A stretch of DNA of 64,000 bases from Chitinophaga pinensis DSM 2588 (GTDB taxonomy: Bacteria > Bacteroidota > Bacteroidia > Chitinophagales > Chitinophagaceae), in contig NC_013132.1 in NCBI RefSeq assembly GCF_000024005.1, forward strand, positions 7,000,001-7,064,000. The letters run 5' to 3'. Every line of letters starts with the position of its first letter. The stretch's first letter is position 1. Position numbers and translations under genes: made by a program. The notes under the pieces were generated by a model. It saw only the letters and a program-made list of their open reading frames with translations, was not told the origin of the DNA and made no database searches. This document shows positions 16,620-25,507 of this stretch, in pieces.

Positions 16620-18051
16620 ATCGGCTTACCCCAGCCTCTACCGCCAGCTCTTTCCAGTTGAAATACTGCTGCGCATTGTAATAGCAGATGTCTTTTACCA
16701 CCTTACCGATCCACTCCACATCATTGGGTAATTCTCCATTCTCTACTTCCTGCCCGAACAGCTCACATACAATTCTCCGGAAATACTCATGCCGGGGATA
16801 AGATAAAAAGCTGCGGGAGTCCGTCAGCATCCCTACAAACCGGCTCAGTAATCCCATATTGGAGAGTGCATTGATCTGTTTGATCATACCATCCTTCTGA
16901 TCCAGGAACCACCACGCCGAACCAAACTGCACCTTCCCCGCCACCGAACCATCATTGAAATTACCGATCATAGTAGCCAGCAGTTCATTATCCGCCGGAT
17001 TCAGATTATATAATATCGTCTTCGCTAATCTATCCTGACTATCCAGTCTGTCGAGGAACTTCGCCAGCGCCCTCGCCTGAGAGAAATCACCAATGGAATC
17101 CCATCCGGTATCTGGTCCTAATACACGCATCATACGCGAGTTATTATTCCTTAAAGCACCCAGGTGATACTGCTGGACCCAGCCCTTCTCCCAGTCCATC
17201 TCCGCCAGTTGCAAGAGCAAGGCAGACTTGATCTGACGTGCTTCTAACAGACTCAATCGCTGGCCACTCCTTACTTTCAGGAAGATCACGTTGATATCTT
17301 TTTCCAGAAAATCTTCTGCATAGATCTCTTCAATACCATGATCTGAAACAGAACAACCCTGCGAAGCAAAGAAGTCATGTCTGTTCTTTAAGGCATCCAG
17401 CAGATCCGTATAAGTATCGATGGTAATACCGGCCGCTTCTTCCAGTTTTGACAGGTAAGCATTGTACTTCTCCGGATCATCTACATTCATCGCCTGATCC
17501 GGACGGAACGCAGGCAGAATAGGTATTTCAAAACCATCCTGGCGTAACTGCTGATGGTGTTCCAGCGTGTCTGCCGGATCATCCGTCGTACATACAAGCG
17601 CTACATTCATCTTACGCAGCAGGTTACGGGTACTGAAAGCAGGTGTTTCCAGTTGCGCACTGGCATTGTAATAAATATCCGAAGCAGTCGCCGGACCTAA
17701 AATATCATGTATATCAAAATAACGTTGTAATTCCAGATGCGTCCAGTGATAAAGGGGATTACGCAGGGTATATGGCACCGTAGCAGCCCATTTCTCAAAC
17801 TTCTCCCAGTCTGTTTTATTACCGGTGCAGTAGCTTTCATGCACACCGTTTGTACGCATTGCTCTCCATTTATAATGATCCCCATACAGCCATGCCTGTG
17901 TGAGCGTACCAAAAGTGGTATCTGCCGCTATCTGCGCTGGTGGAAGATGACAGTGATAATCGATCACAGGCATCTCCTTTGCATAATCGTGATAAAGACG
18001 TTTTGCGGTATTGTTAGTCAGGAGAAAATGTTCATCCAGGAACTTCTTCAT
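16618..18051 (-). CDS. uxaC: glucuronate/galacturonate isomerase
   Basis: 477 residues. It isomerises D-galacturonate to D-tagaturonate (and glucuronate to fructuronate), the first cytoplasmic step of uronate breakdown. The N-terminus MKKFLDEHFLLTNNTAKRLYHD and the metal-binding VIDYHCHLPPAQIA are typical of UxaC. Conserved C-terminal blocks FGSAWWFLDQKDGM and MLTDSRSFLSYPRHEYFRR are present. It is the last gene of a seven-gene minus-strand run starting at susC (30144), 29 bases after uxaA. Substrate preference for galacturonate is inferred from the pectinases in the operon. Confidence 0.95.
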   Translation of the reverse strand: MKKFLDEHFLLTNNTAKRLYHDYAKEMPVIDYHCHLPPAQIAADTTFGTLTQAWLYGDHYKWRAMRTNGVHESYCTGNKTDWEKFEKWAATVPYTLRNPLYHWTHLELQRYFDIHDILGPATASDIYYNASAQLETPAFSTRNLLRKMNVALVCTTDDPADTLEHHQQLRQDGFEIPILPAFRPDQAMNVDDPEKYNAYLSKLEEAAGITIDTYTDLLDALKNRHDFFASQGCSVSDHGIEEIYAEDFLEKDINVIFLKVRSGQRLSLLEARQIKSALLLQLAEMDWEKGWVQQYHLGALRNNNSRMMRVLGPDTGWDSIGDFSQARALAKFLDRLDSQDRLAKTILYNLNPADNELLATMIGNFNDGSVAGKVQFGSAWWFLDQKDGMIKQINALSNMGLLSRFVGMLTDSRSFLSYPRHEYFRRIVCELFGQEVENGELPNDVEWIGKVVKDICYYNAQQYFNWKELAVEAGVSR

Positions 18052-18080
18052 TGTAGACAGTTTAATTAATGGTTAGTAGA

Positions 18081-19745
18081 TTACAGTGATACGCCTCTTT
18101 TCCACGGAATAAAATCATCCTGTCCGTTGATGACGGATCTGGCTTTTGTAATTCCACTGGCAACATCTATGACATAATTTAAAATGCGTTCTCCCGCCTC
18201 TGGGATAGACTCTTCTCCATCGATGATGGTACCTGTATTGATATCGATGATATCCGGCATACGCTGATAAAGTTTTGTATTGCTGGACAGTTTGATAACA
18301 GGCGTCACAGGATTACCGGTAGGCGTACCCAGTCCGGTGGTGAACAGTACGATAGTGGCCCCCGCTCCTACTTCTGCTGTAGTAGATTCTACATCGTTTC
18401 CTGGTGTACAAAGCAGGTTCAGACCTGGCAGACTTACCTTCTGCGGATAATCCAGCACAGCGGCTACCGGAGAAGTACCTCCTTTTTTTGCCGCCCCGGC
18501 TGATTTGATGGCATCAGTAATCAGCCCGTCTTTGATATTACCTGGAGAAGGATTCATATCAAAGCCGGAACCTGCTTCTTCTGCACGACGTTGATACGTG
18601 CGCATCAGCTCTATAAAACGTAAGGCATCTGTCGTATTCACACAACGATCGCTCATTTCCTGTTCGACACCACAAAGCTCAGGGAACTCAGATAGAATAA
18701 CCGATCCTCCTAATGCAACCAGCAGATCAGAAGTATAACCGATAGCAGGATTGGCAGAGATACCAGAGAAGCCATCAGAACCACCACATTCCAGTCCTAT
18801 ACACAACTTGTATAAGGGAGCCGGTGTTCGGGTAATTTTATTGGCTTCAATCAATCCGGCCATCGTCTGCCTTACCGCCGCAGTGATCAAAGCCTGCTCT
18901 GTACCTGTCTGCTGCTGATCGAGTATAAACAGGGGTTTGCTGAAATCAGGAGAACGTTTACGGATCTCTTCTTCCAGCATCGTAATCTGTGCATTCTGGC
19001 ATCCCAGGCTCAACACCGTTGCCCCCGCTACATTCGCATGTGTGATATAACCTGCCAGCAATCCACACAAAGTCTGCGCATCCTGACGGATACCACCACA
19101 ACCACCTTCATGCGTCAGGAACTTGATACCATCCACATTTTCAAACAGGCGTTGTTGCCCCTGCTGCGCAGGATCTTCTGTATATACCGTTTCCAGTATA
19201 GCAGAAGCATCTGCACCCTGCTGGTATTGCTGCGCCAGCTGACGTGCAAAGGCAGCATATTTTTTCGGACGACCATAACCTAATTCTTCCACCAGTGTTT
19301 CCCTCAGGACCTCTACATTCCTGTTCTCACAAAACACCATGGGAATGACCAGCCAGTAGTTACCCGTACCGACACTACCATCTGCCCGATGATAGCCCAT
19401 AAAGGTGCGGTCCTGCCATTTCGAAATATCCGGTATATGCCATGCTGTCTTACGTGTAGCTGCCAGCTGAAAATCACTGGATGCGTGTTGTACATTGCCA
19501 ACAGCTATCTTCGCGCCTGCGGGCAATAATTCTTTTGCCTTACCCACCAGTACGCCATACATGGTAATCGCATCTCCCGGATGCAATATGGTTTCGGTAA
19601 ACTTGTGCTTTGCAGGTACATCTTCTGCCAATGTGTATACCCGTCCGTTTTCCTGCACGCTTTCTCCTTTTTTCAGATCCGTCAGTGCTACCACTACATT
19701 ATCCTGCGGATGAACTTTCAGGACTTTTCTTTTCAATCCCGTCAT
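18081..19745 (-). CDS. uxaA: altronate dehydratase (SAF and catalytic domains)
   Basis: 554 residues. It dehydrates D-altronate to 2-keto-3-deoxygluconate. The N-terminal SAF domain (about 1-95: VLKVHPQDNVVVALTDLKKG) is fused to the UxaA catalytic domain (GYHRADGSVGTGNYWLVIP, THEGGCGGIRQD, LECGGSDGFSGISANPA, TTGLGTPTGNPVTPVIK). Full length for the family; an iron cofactor is known for relatives. The gene is 12 bases from uxaB and 29 from uxaC, so the three are co-expressed. No Kdg kinase or aldolase is in the window. Confidence 0.95.
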   Translation of the reverse strand: MTGLKRKVLKVHPQDNVVVALTDLKKGESVQENGRVYTLAEDVPAKHKFTETILHPGDAITMYGVLVGKAKELLPAGAKIAVGNVQHASSDFQLAATRKTAWHIPDISKWQDRTFMGYHRADGSVGTGNYWLVIPMVFCENRNVEVLRETLVEELGYGRPKKYAAFARQLAQQYQQGADASAILETVYTEDPAQQGQQRLFENVDGIKFLTHEGGCGGIRQDAQTLCGLLAGYITHANVAGATVLSLGCQNAQITMLEEEIRKRSPDFSKPLFILDQQQTGTEQALITAAVRQTMAGLIEANKITRTPAPLYKLCIGLECGGSDGFSGISANPAIGYTSDLLVALGGSVILSEFPELCGVEQEMSDRCVNTTDALRFIELMRTYQRRAEEAGSGFDMNPSPGNIKDGLITDAIKSAGAAKKGGTSPVAAVLDYPQKVSLPGLNLLCTPGNDVESTTAEVGAGATIVLFTTGLGTPTGNPVTPVIKLSSNTKLYQRMPDIIDINTGTIIDGEESIPEAGERILNYVIDVASGITKARSVINGQDDFIPWKRGVSL

Positions 19746-19757
19746 ATGCTGTTTTAT

Positions 19758-21203
19758 TTAAGCGATCGTTGTTTCTTCTGATACCCGTCTGATTAGTGAC
19801 GGTGCTCCTTCTGTGAGCAAAGCGCCCATCATGATAGTAACGGCATGTGAAAAACCCGGTAACTGCGTAAGATCTACTCCCCAAAGGGCGGTATCTTTCA
19901 ACACGGTCTGTACAAGTACAGCTGGTTCCAGTTTTTGCCATTTTTCTTTAAAATAGGCTGCATAGTCATCCGTCACCTCTCCATCGCGCATGAACAACAG
20001 GTAAGCTGCAAAGCCTAAGGCCATCAGTGCAGGAACTTCATCCAGGCGCTGATAATGTCGTACGATCACAGGTATCACCCTCATCTTCATTTTGGAGGTA
20101 TACTGCATGGTGATACTCTGCCAGCGATGTTCGATAAAGGGGTTCCTGAAACGATCCAGCACACTGCCGGCAAAACGTAAAGCCGCATCTTCCCGGATCG
20201 TTACATCCGTAATAGCAGGTACTATTTCATGTTGCGCAAGCGCAGAGATACAGCTTTCCATGGCGGTGTCTTCCATTGCCTCTTTTACTGTATTAAATCC
20301 TGCCAATACGGCCAGTCCGCAGCTAAGCGTATGCGTACCATTCAGCAACCGTAGTTTCAGTTCGCGGAAGATATTAATATCCGGCGCCAGCACGACCCCG
20401 CTATCCGCAGGTGCAAATGACAACACCTTCCTGACCCGCTCACTGGAGGTCTCTATCGCCCATAAAGCATAAGGTTCTGACATGATCATCAGTTGATCTG
20501 AATACCTCAGTTGCGCTTCCACCGCAGCCTGTGCAGCTGCCGGAAGAGCGCCCGGAACGATACGGTCCACCAGTGAATTACAGATATGATTCGCAGCAGA
20601 TAACCAGTTGATAAAAGCAGCTTCCAGCTGATGCTGTTGCGCCAGCTCTAAAAGGATGTGCTGCAATTTAGTCCCGTTATCAGGGATCAGTTCTGTAGGA
20701 ATGATAACCATTCCCTTATTGATATCTCCTTTGAAATGCCGATAACGACGTAAAAGAAATGCCAGTAGTTTACCCGGGAAAGAAGCCGGCGGAGCAGCAT
20801 CTATGTTATCCGCCGTCAGTGTAATACCCACCTCTGTCGTGTTGGAAATAATGATCTCCATCTCCGGATCAGCCGCGCATTCCAGGATTTGTTCCCATTC
20901 ACCGGTAGCAGACAATACCCTGCTGATCGCATCATTGACAACATACTCTTCTACTCTTCTTCCCTGCATGATCCCCTGGATACAATGCGTATACAGGTAA
21001 TCCTGTTCACTGTAAGCATCGGTATTGCCTTTATCAGTGGATTTCACCACGACGATACGCCCATTGAAAATACCGGCCTTATTGGCCTTATCAATGAAAT
21101 AATCAGGCAGACCACGCAGTAACACACCGGTACCGAATTGCAGTACTTTTTCGGGCAATACAGCACGCGCTTTGCCTGTCAAAAACTGTTTGTTCAATTG
21201 CAT
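19758..21203 (-). CDS. uxaB: tagaturonate reductase (altronate oxidoreductase)
   Basis: 481 residues of the long-chain mannitol-dehydrogenase family. It reduces D-tagaturonate to D-altronate with NADH. The N-terminal Rossmann part begins KVLQFGTGVLLRGLPDYFIDKAN, and IVVVKSTDKG is typical of UxaB. The C-terminal helical domain carries LRLLNGTHTLSCGLAVLAGF, with the catalytic Lys region represented by the KLRLLNGTH block, and FRNPFIEHRW. The relation to fructuronate reductase (UxaB versus UxuB) is decided by the neighbours uxaA and uxaC rather than by a unique motif. Confidence 0.9.
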   Translation of the reverse strand: MQLNKQFLTGKARAVLPEKVLQFGTGVLLRGLPDYFIDKANKAGIFNGRIVVVKSTDKGNTDAYSEQDYLYTHCIQGIMQGRRVEEYVVNDAISRVLSATGEWEQILECAADPEMEIIISNTTEVGITLTADNIDAAPPASFPGKLLAFLLRRYRHFKGDINKGMVIIPTELIPDNGTKLQHILLELAQQHQLEAAFINWLSAANHICNSLVDRIVPGALPAAAQAAVEAQLRYSDQLMIMSEPYALWAIETSSERVRKVLSFAPADSGVVLAPDINIFRELKLRLLNGTHTLSCGLAVLAGFNTVKEAMEDTAMESCISALAQHEIVPAITDVTIREDAALRFAGSVLDRFRNPFIEHRWQSITMQYTSKMKMRVIPVIVRHYQRLDEVPALMALGFAAYLLFMRDGEVTDDYAAYFKEKWQKLEPAVLVQTVLKDTALWGVDLTQLPGFSHAVTIMMGALLTEGAPSLIRRVSEETTIA

Positions 21204-21254
21204 ATTTCTTATTTAATGCGTCAATGCACCACTTTCATCGACAGTATTTACTAA

Positions 21255-23144
21255 TTATTTATGCGACGCCTGTCTGAATAACCATGCTGTCAGATCAATC
21301 GCTGCCTGGTAATTTTCAAAGGAAGCCGGTAAACGGCGTCCATCCAGGTATTCATTATAAAACCAGGGATCACCTACGGCGAATACGGCTCCCTTGCCCA
21401 CTTTGGCGGTCGCCATGATTACATCTCCCTTATCGGTATAGACTGCTTTGGCTGGTTGTTTTAATTCAAGTGTAGAGATCTCTTTGATGTAGATCTTCTT
21501 TGTATGTGAGAATACACTATTCTCTGCCGGCAGGAACAGTGCACCTTGTTCAAATTGTTTTCCTTCCACATGATTACGGCTGTCTTCCTTGAAATGAATA
21601 CCGAATTTATCTGTCAGTGTATTGAAAGTTTTGATCTCTGCATTGCCGGCGTCATTCTGTAGTATCACCAATACGCCACCCTGCTTCACCCAGTTTTCCA
21701 ATTGCGTAGCATGAGCCTCTGTCATGTAATTAGGCTTTGCCGTTTCCTTCTCTGTATCAGGATCTACGATGATCAGGATATCGGATTTGGCCAGATTGGC
21801 CGCGGTGGGTGCTGCTGATAGTATGTTGGTCTTTGCGCCTCTGTTATGGAAAATATGTCCCCAGAGCGAAAAGCCGCCATTATCCATCTCATTCCAGAGG
21901 TAATGCCATGATTCGGGTTGCCCCGTAATCCCTTTCCTGAATTCGTTATTAAAAAAGTTATCGATAGTTACTGTCAGTCCTTTACCTGTCTGCGGAATAG
22001 CCGCCTGCTCCATCTCATTTGAAGCCAGCATATAAGCGCCGACACCCTTAGGATCATTGGTCACTACTTTCTCACTCAGGTAGTAAGCATAGCTGCCATC
22101 CCTGTAAGGATCTCCCCCCAGACCAGCTACACTTACGGTACCCTCCAGGTTAACGCCTCCCTCCGGCGCAGTGCGTACAAATTGTTTAGTAATCCCTTTA
22201 TAGCCTTTCTCAGCTACCGTCCGGTAGCTTGCAGGCAAATAACCCAGTCTTATACCTTTGGCCAGTGCATACACAAACATGCAGGAACCCGAAGCCTCCA
22301 GGTAGTTACCTTTAGACCCTGCTTTGTCCAGCACCTGATACCAGCAACCACTGGCAGGATCCTGGTATTTCTTAACGGCTACTGCCATCCTGTTCAGGAT
22401 CTTCAGCAGACTATCCCTTCCCGGATGTCCGGCAGGATAATATTCCAGTGCATCTACCAGCGCCATCCCGTACCAGCCCATTGCACGTCCCCAGAAATTA
22501 GGAGAACGACCGGTGGTTTTATCCGCCCAGCGTTGCTCACGGGATTCATCATAACCATGATACAGCAACCCTGTTTTATTATCACGGGAGTGTTCTTCCA
22601 TCAGTACAAACTGACGGGTGATGTCTTTGAAGGCTGTTTCGTCATGATACATCGCAGCATATTCCGCATAGAAAGGTTCTGCCATGTACAAGCCGTCCAG
22701 CCACATCTGGAAGGGATAGCGTTTCTTATGCCAGAAGCCGCCTTCTTTCGTACGCGGCATTTTATCCAGCTGTGCTTTTAGTTTGTCGGCCGCCAGTTTA
22801 TACTTCTCTTCGTTTGTCACTTTGTATAGCAAGAGTAATGAGCGCCCATTTTTGATATTGTCTATGTTGTAATCCTCCGCCTTATAAGTCCGGATCGTAC
22901 CGTCTTTCTCAATGTAATGATCAAGACCTGTCTGTATGAATTTAAAATACCTGCCGTCGCCGGTGTTCTTCCACAATCCGGTAAAACCTTCGAGTACTAC
23001 ACCCTGATCATATGTCCAGTGTGCATTTCTTCCTGCCAGTTGTAAAGAATCTCCCCATATGCGTATCATGGTTTCCGCCATCTTTGCCGATTGCGCAAAA
23101 GCGGCAGAAGGGAGGAGGAGGAGAAAAGCCAGTAGTTTTTTCAT
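21255..23144 (-). CDS. GH105 unsaturated rhamnogalacturonyl hydrolase with DUF4350-like C-terminus
   Basis: 629 residues with a signal peptide cut after AAFAQ (about 18), so periplasmic or exported. Residues about 20-395 are an alpha6/alpha6-barrel of the GH88/GH105 type, with the catalytic Asp150 in MWLDGLYMAEPF and GRAMGWYGMAL. These enzymes remove 4,5-unsaturated galacturonate from oligosaccharides left by pectate or rhamnogalacturonan lyases. Residues about 400-625 form a second domain (LTVTIDNFFNNE, LEQWVKQGG-like LENWVKQGGVLVILQND, VGDPWFYNEY) similar to DUF4350, a class I glutamine-amidotransferase-like fold without obvious enzymatic residues; its role is unknown. It sits inside the pectin operon between uxaB and the GH28 gene. 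Confidence 0.88.
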   Translation of the reverse strand: MKKLLAFLLLLPSAAFAQSAKMAETMIRIWGDSLQLAGRNAHWTYDQGVVLEGFTGLWKNTGDGRYFKFIQTGLDHYIEKDGTIRTYKAEDYNIDNIKNGRSLLLLYKVTNEEKYKLAADKLKAQLDKMPRTKEGGFWHKKRYPFQMWLDGLYMAEPFYAEYAAMYHDETAFKDITRQFVLMEEHSRDNKTGLLYHGYDESREQRWADKTTGRSPNFWGRAMGWYGMALVDALEYYPAGHPGRDSLLKILNRMAVAVKKYQDPASGCWYQVLDKAGSKGNYLEASGSCMFVYALAKGIRLGYLPASYRTVAEKGYKGITKQFVRTAPEGGVNLEGTVSVAGLGGDPYRDGSYAYYLSEKVVTNDPKGVGAYMLASNEMEQAAIPQTGKGLTVTIDNFFNNEFRKGITGQPESWHYLWNEMDNGGFSLWGHIFHNRGAKTNILSAAPTAANLAKSDILIIVDPDTEKETAKPNYMTEAHATQLENWVKQGGVLVILQNDAGNAEIKTFNTLTDKFGIHFKEDSRNHVEGKQFEQGALFLPAENSVFSHTKKIYIKEISTLELKQPAKAVYTDKGDVIMATAKVGKGAVFAVGDPWFYNEYLDGRRLPASFENYQAAIDLTAWLFRQASHK

Positions 23145-23164
23145 AGTGCCCTATTTATTTTTTC

Positions 23165-23199
23165 AATTAGGAATTAGGAATTACGAATTAGGAATTACG
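23165..23199 (+). repeat. left arm of AATTAGG repeat, locus B
   Basis: AATTAGG, AATTAGG, AATTACG, AATTAGG, AATTACG: five tandem 7-mers directly upstream of the GH105 gene. The inverted arm is at 23273-23303. Confidence 0.85.
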
Positions 23200-23272
23200 C
23201 TTTTGCAAATGCCTTCCACGATACTTTCTGATTCAAAAGCGAAATGGTCACTTTCAATATGAAGGCTAACCC

Positions 23273-23303
23273 ATTCCTAATTCCTAATTGTTAATTCCTA
23301 ATT
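23273..23303 (-). repeat. right (inverted) arm of locus B
   Basis: ATTCCTAATTCCTAATTG then TTAATTCCTAATT, ending at the base before the GH28 stop codon (23304-23306). With the left arm it can form a long AT-rich stem around a 73-base spacer. Confidence 0.85.
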
Positions 23304-25487
23304 TCATTTCATACTAACCTGTTTACTATCCTGTACATTAAGTTTGCCATTGTCTTCCGTGATCAGTGTCACATTACTCATACTGATATTGCTGCCAACG
23401 ATACAGTCACCCGCTTTCTTTGCCTTGATGGTGATATCTTTCAGATGGATATCGCTGATTGGCATCTCCGGTAATCCGCGTATAAAAATGGCTTTCTCCG
23501 CACCGTGACATACCACATTGCTGATATGGAAGTCTTTGAACTGTGGAGTAGCATCTGTTACAGGAAAGAGTTCAACTTTTACCGCTTCGCGTTTCTCTCC
23601 GGATAATGGCACAGGATCTTTCGCCATGTAATACATGTCAAGGAGGATCGCTTCCGCCGGTATATCCTTCATGTTGATGTTATTGACGTAGATCTTTTCT
23701 ACTATACCACCACGGCCACGGGTTGTTTTAAAACGCAGACCGATATCGGTACCGAGGAAAGAACAATTGGAAACAAACAGGTTTCTCGCACCGCCGGACA
23801 TTTCACTGCCCACAACGAAACCGCCATGTGCGTGATATACCGTACAGTTATTGACGATCACGTCTTCTGTAGCTACACCACGCTTACGACCCTGTTCATC
23901 ACGACCGGACTTGATACAGATGCCATCATCACCCACATCAAAGGTGCAACCTTCAATACGTGCATAACGACAGGATTCCAGGTCAATACCATCGCCATTC
24001 TGGGCATACCAAGGATTTTTAGCGTATACGTCTCTTAAAGTAATATGTTCGGTCAGCAGCGGATGCAGACACCAGGCCGGTGAATTCTGGAAAGTCACCC
24101 CTTCCAGTAATACATATTTACAGGATGTGATGCTGAGCATATTAGGACGGAGAAAGTCCTTGATATCGTTGTAATCCGCAGCCGTTTTACCTGATTCAAT
24201 CACACCGGCGAGTTTGGTATGCGATCCTTTCTGGGACTTTGCCGAAGGGTACCAGGTCTTTTTGTCTTCTCCTTCTATCCCCCCCGAAGCCAGCAATTTC
24301 TTCCATTGCGATTCTGTCAGTTTATCTTTCTTGACAATGCGCCAGGCATCGCCGCCACCATCTATGATCCCTTTACCCGTAATAGCGATATTTTCTGCGT
24401 TTACAGCAGATATCGGCGCCTGACAGCGCATGGCTTTTAACCCTTCATATGTCGTCTCTACAAGCGGATACTGGTCAAAATCAGTTGTAAACTGTAACAG
24501 GGCATTAGGTGCGAGGTACAGGTTTACATTACTTTTCATGACGATAGGACCGGTCAGCCACAATCCCGCCGGTATCATCACCACACCTCCGCCGTTCTCA
24601 CTAGCTTTGGTAATGGCAGCATTGATGATTTTACTGTTCAGCGTCACACCGTCTGCTTTCGCCCCCAATGCGACGATACTGAGTGTATCTCTTCTGAAAT
24701 GCGGCTCATAGATTTCGGGCAGGTCAAAACGGTATTTGCCTTCGAATCCGGTCTCCTGCAGATATTTCTCCAGCCCGATATGTTTATCCCTGATCTCTCT
24801 GGCTACCAGTCCGGCAACCAGGGTAGCGCCATAAGTATTGAAATGGGTATTATCCGTTACGCCATTAGGCAGGGTTGTATAGTGCCCTGCGGGAGTGGTT
24901 TTAAACAGCTTTTCGGAACCTTGTACGCCCTGCTGTACCAGTAAGGCTTCACTGCTTTTATGCAGATCGATCAGCGGTACTTTCAGACTGGCGGCAATCT
25001 CGCGTACTACCCCGGGGTATTCGCCATGCTGGTCAACAAAAGCGCCTTTTTCATCAAACTTCCTGCGCATTACCGGCGTAACCAGGATAGGATTAGCTTC
25101 TTTGGCCCGGGCTTCTTTCACAAAACGGATCAGGTTATCCTTATAAGCGCCCCTGGGAGCCGCAAAACGGGTCGAATCATCCTTTTTTGAGTCATTATGC
25201 CCGAATTGGATAATAACCCAGTCTCCGGCCTTTAATTGCACTAAAACGCTATCCCAGCGATGCTCATTGATGAAACTTTTGGTACTGCGACCATTCACGG
25301 CATAGTTTTTTACCGTCACGCCTTTCTGCAGGAACAAGGGGAACAACTGTCCCCATCCTCTTTCGGGATTGTCAGCGAGGGGTTTATCGGCCATGGTGGA
25401 ATCTCCGATCATAAACACGCGCGGCGGATCGTCTGTCGGTATCCAACTGATCAAAGGAAAAAGCAGCGCCAATAGATACAACTTCAT
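23304..25487 (-). CDS. two-domain pectinase: CE12 acetylesterase fused to GH28 polygalacturonase
   Basis: 727 residues behind a signal peptide (about 1-18). Residues 22-245 are an SGNH hydrolase of CE12 rhamnogalacturonan acetylesterase type: nucleophile Ser30 in MIGDSTMAD, GHND at 96-99, Asp212 and His215 in DNTHFN. Residues about 265-720 are a right-handed beta-helix of GH28: NGDGID (497-502, acid Asp499 and Asp502), DD at 520-521, HGG at 554-556 and RFK (585-587) match the four GH28 motifs. The protein would deacetylate pectin and cleave the exposed galacturonan. It is co-transcribed with the susCD pair 20 bases upstream. The fusion is clear; exo or endo mode is not. Confidence 0.92.
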   Translation of the reverse strand: MKLYLLALLFPLISWIPTDDPPRVFMIGDSTMADKPLADNPERGWGQLFPLFLQKGVTVKNYAVNGRSTKSFINEHRWDSVLVQLKAGDWVIIQFGHNDSKKDDSTRFAAPRGAYKDNLIRFVKEARAKEANPILVTPVMRRKFDEKGAFVDQHGEYPGVVREIAASLKVPLIDLHKSSEALLVQQGVQGSEKLFKTTPAGHYTTLPNGVTDNTHFNTYGATLVAGLVAREIRDKHIGLEKYLQETGFEGKYRFDLPEIYEPHFRRDTLSIVALGAKADGVTLNSKIINAAITKASENGGGVVMIPAGLWLTGPIVMKSNVNLYLAPNALLQFTTDFDQYPLVETTYEGLKAMRCQAPISAVNAENIAITGKGIIDGGGDAWRIVKKDKLTESQWKKLLASGGIEGEDKKTWYPSAKSQKGSHTKLAGVIESGKTAADYNDIKDFLRPNMLSITSCKYVLLEGVTFQNSPAWCLHPLLTEHITLRDVYAKNPWYAQNGDGIDLESCRYARIEGCTFDVGDDGICIKSGRDEQGRKRGVATEDVIVNNCTVYHAHGGFVVGSEMSGGARNLFVSNCSFLGTDIGLRFKTTRGRGGIVEKIYVNNINMKDIPAEAILLDMYYMAKDPVPLSGEKREAVKVELFPVTDATPQFKDFHISNVVCHGAEKAIFIRGLPEMPISDIHLKDITIKAKKAGDCIVGSNISMSNVTLITEDNGKLNVQDSKQVSMK

Positions 25488-25507
25488 GAGCTTTCGGTTT
25501 AATGGTA

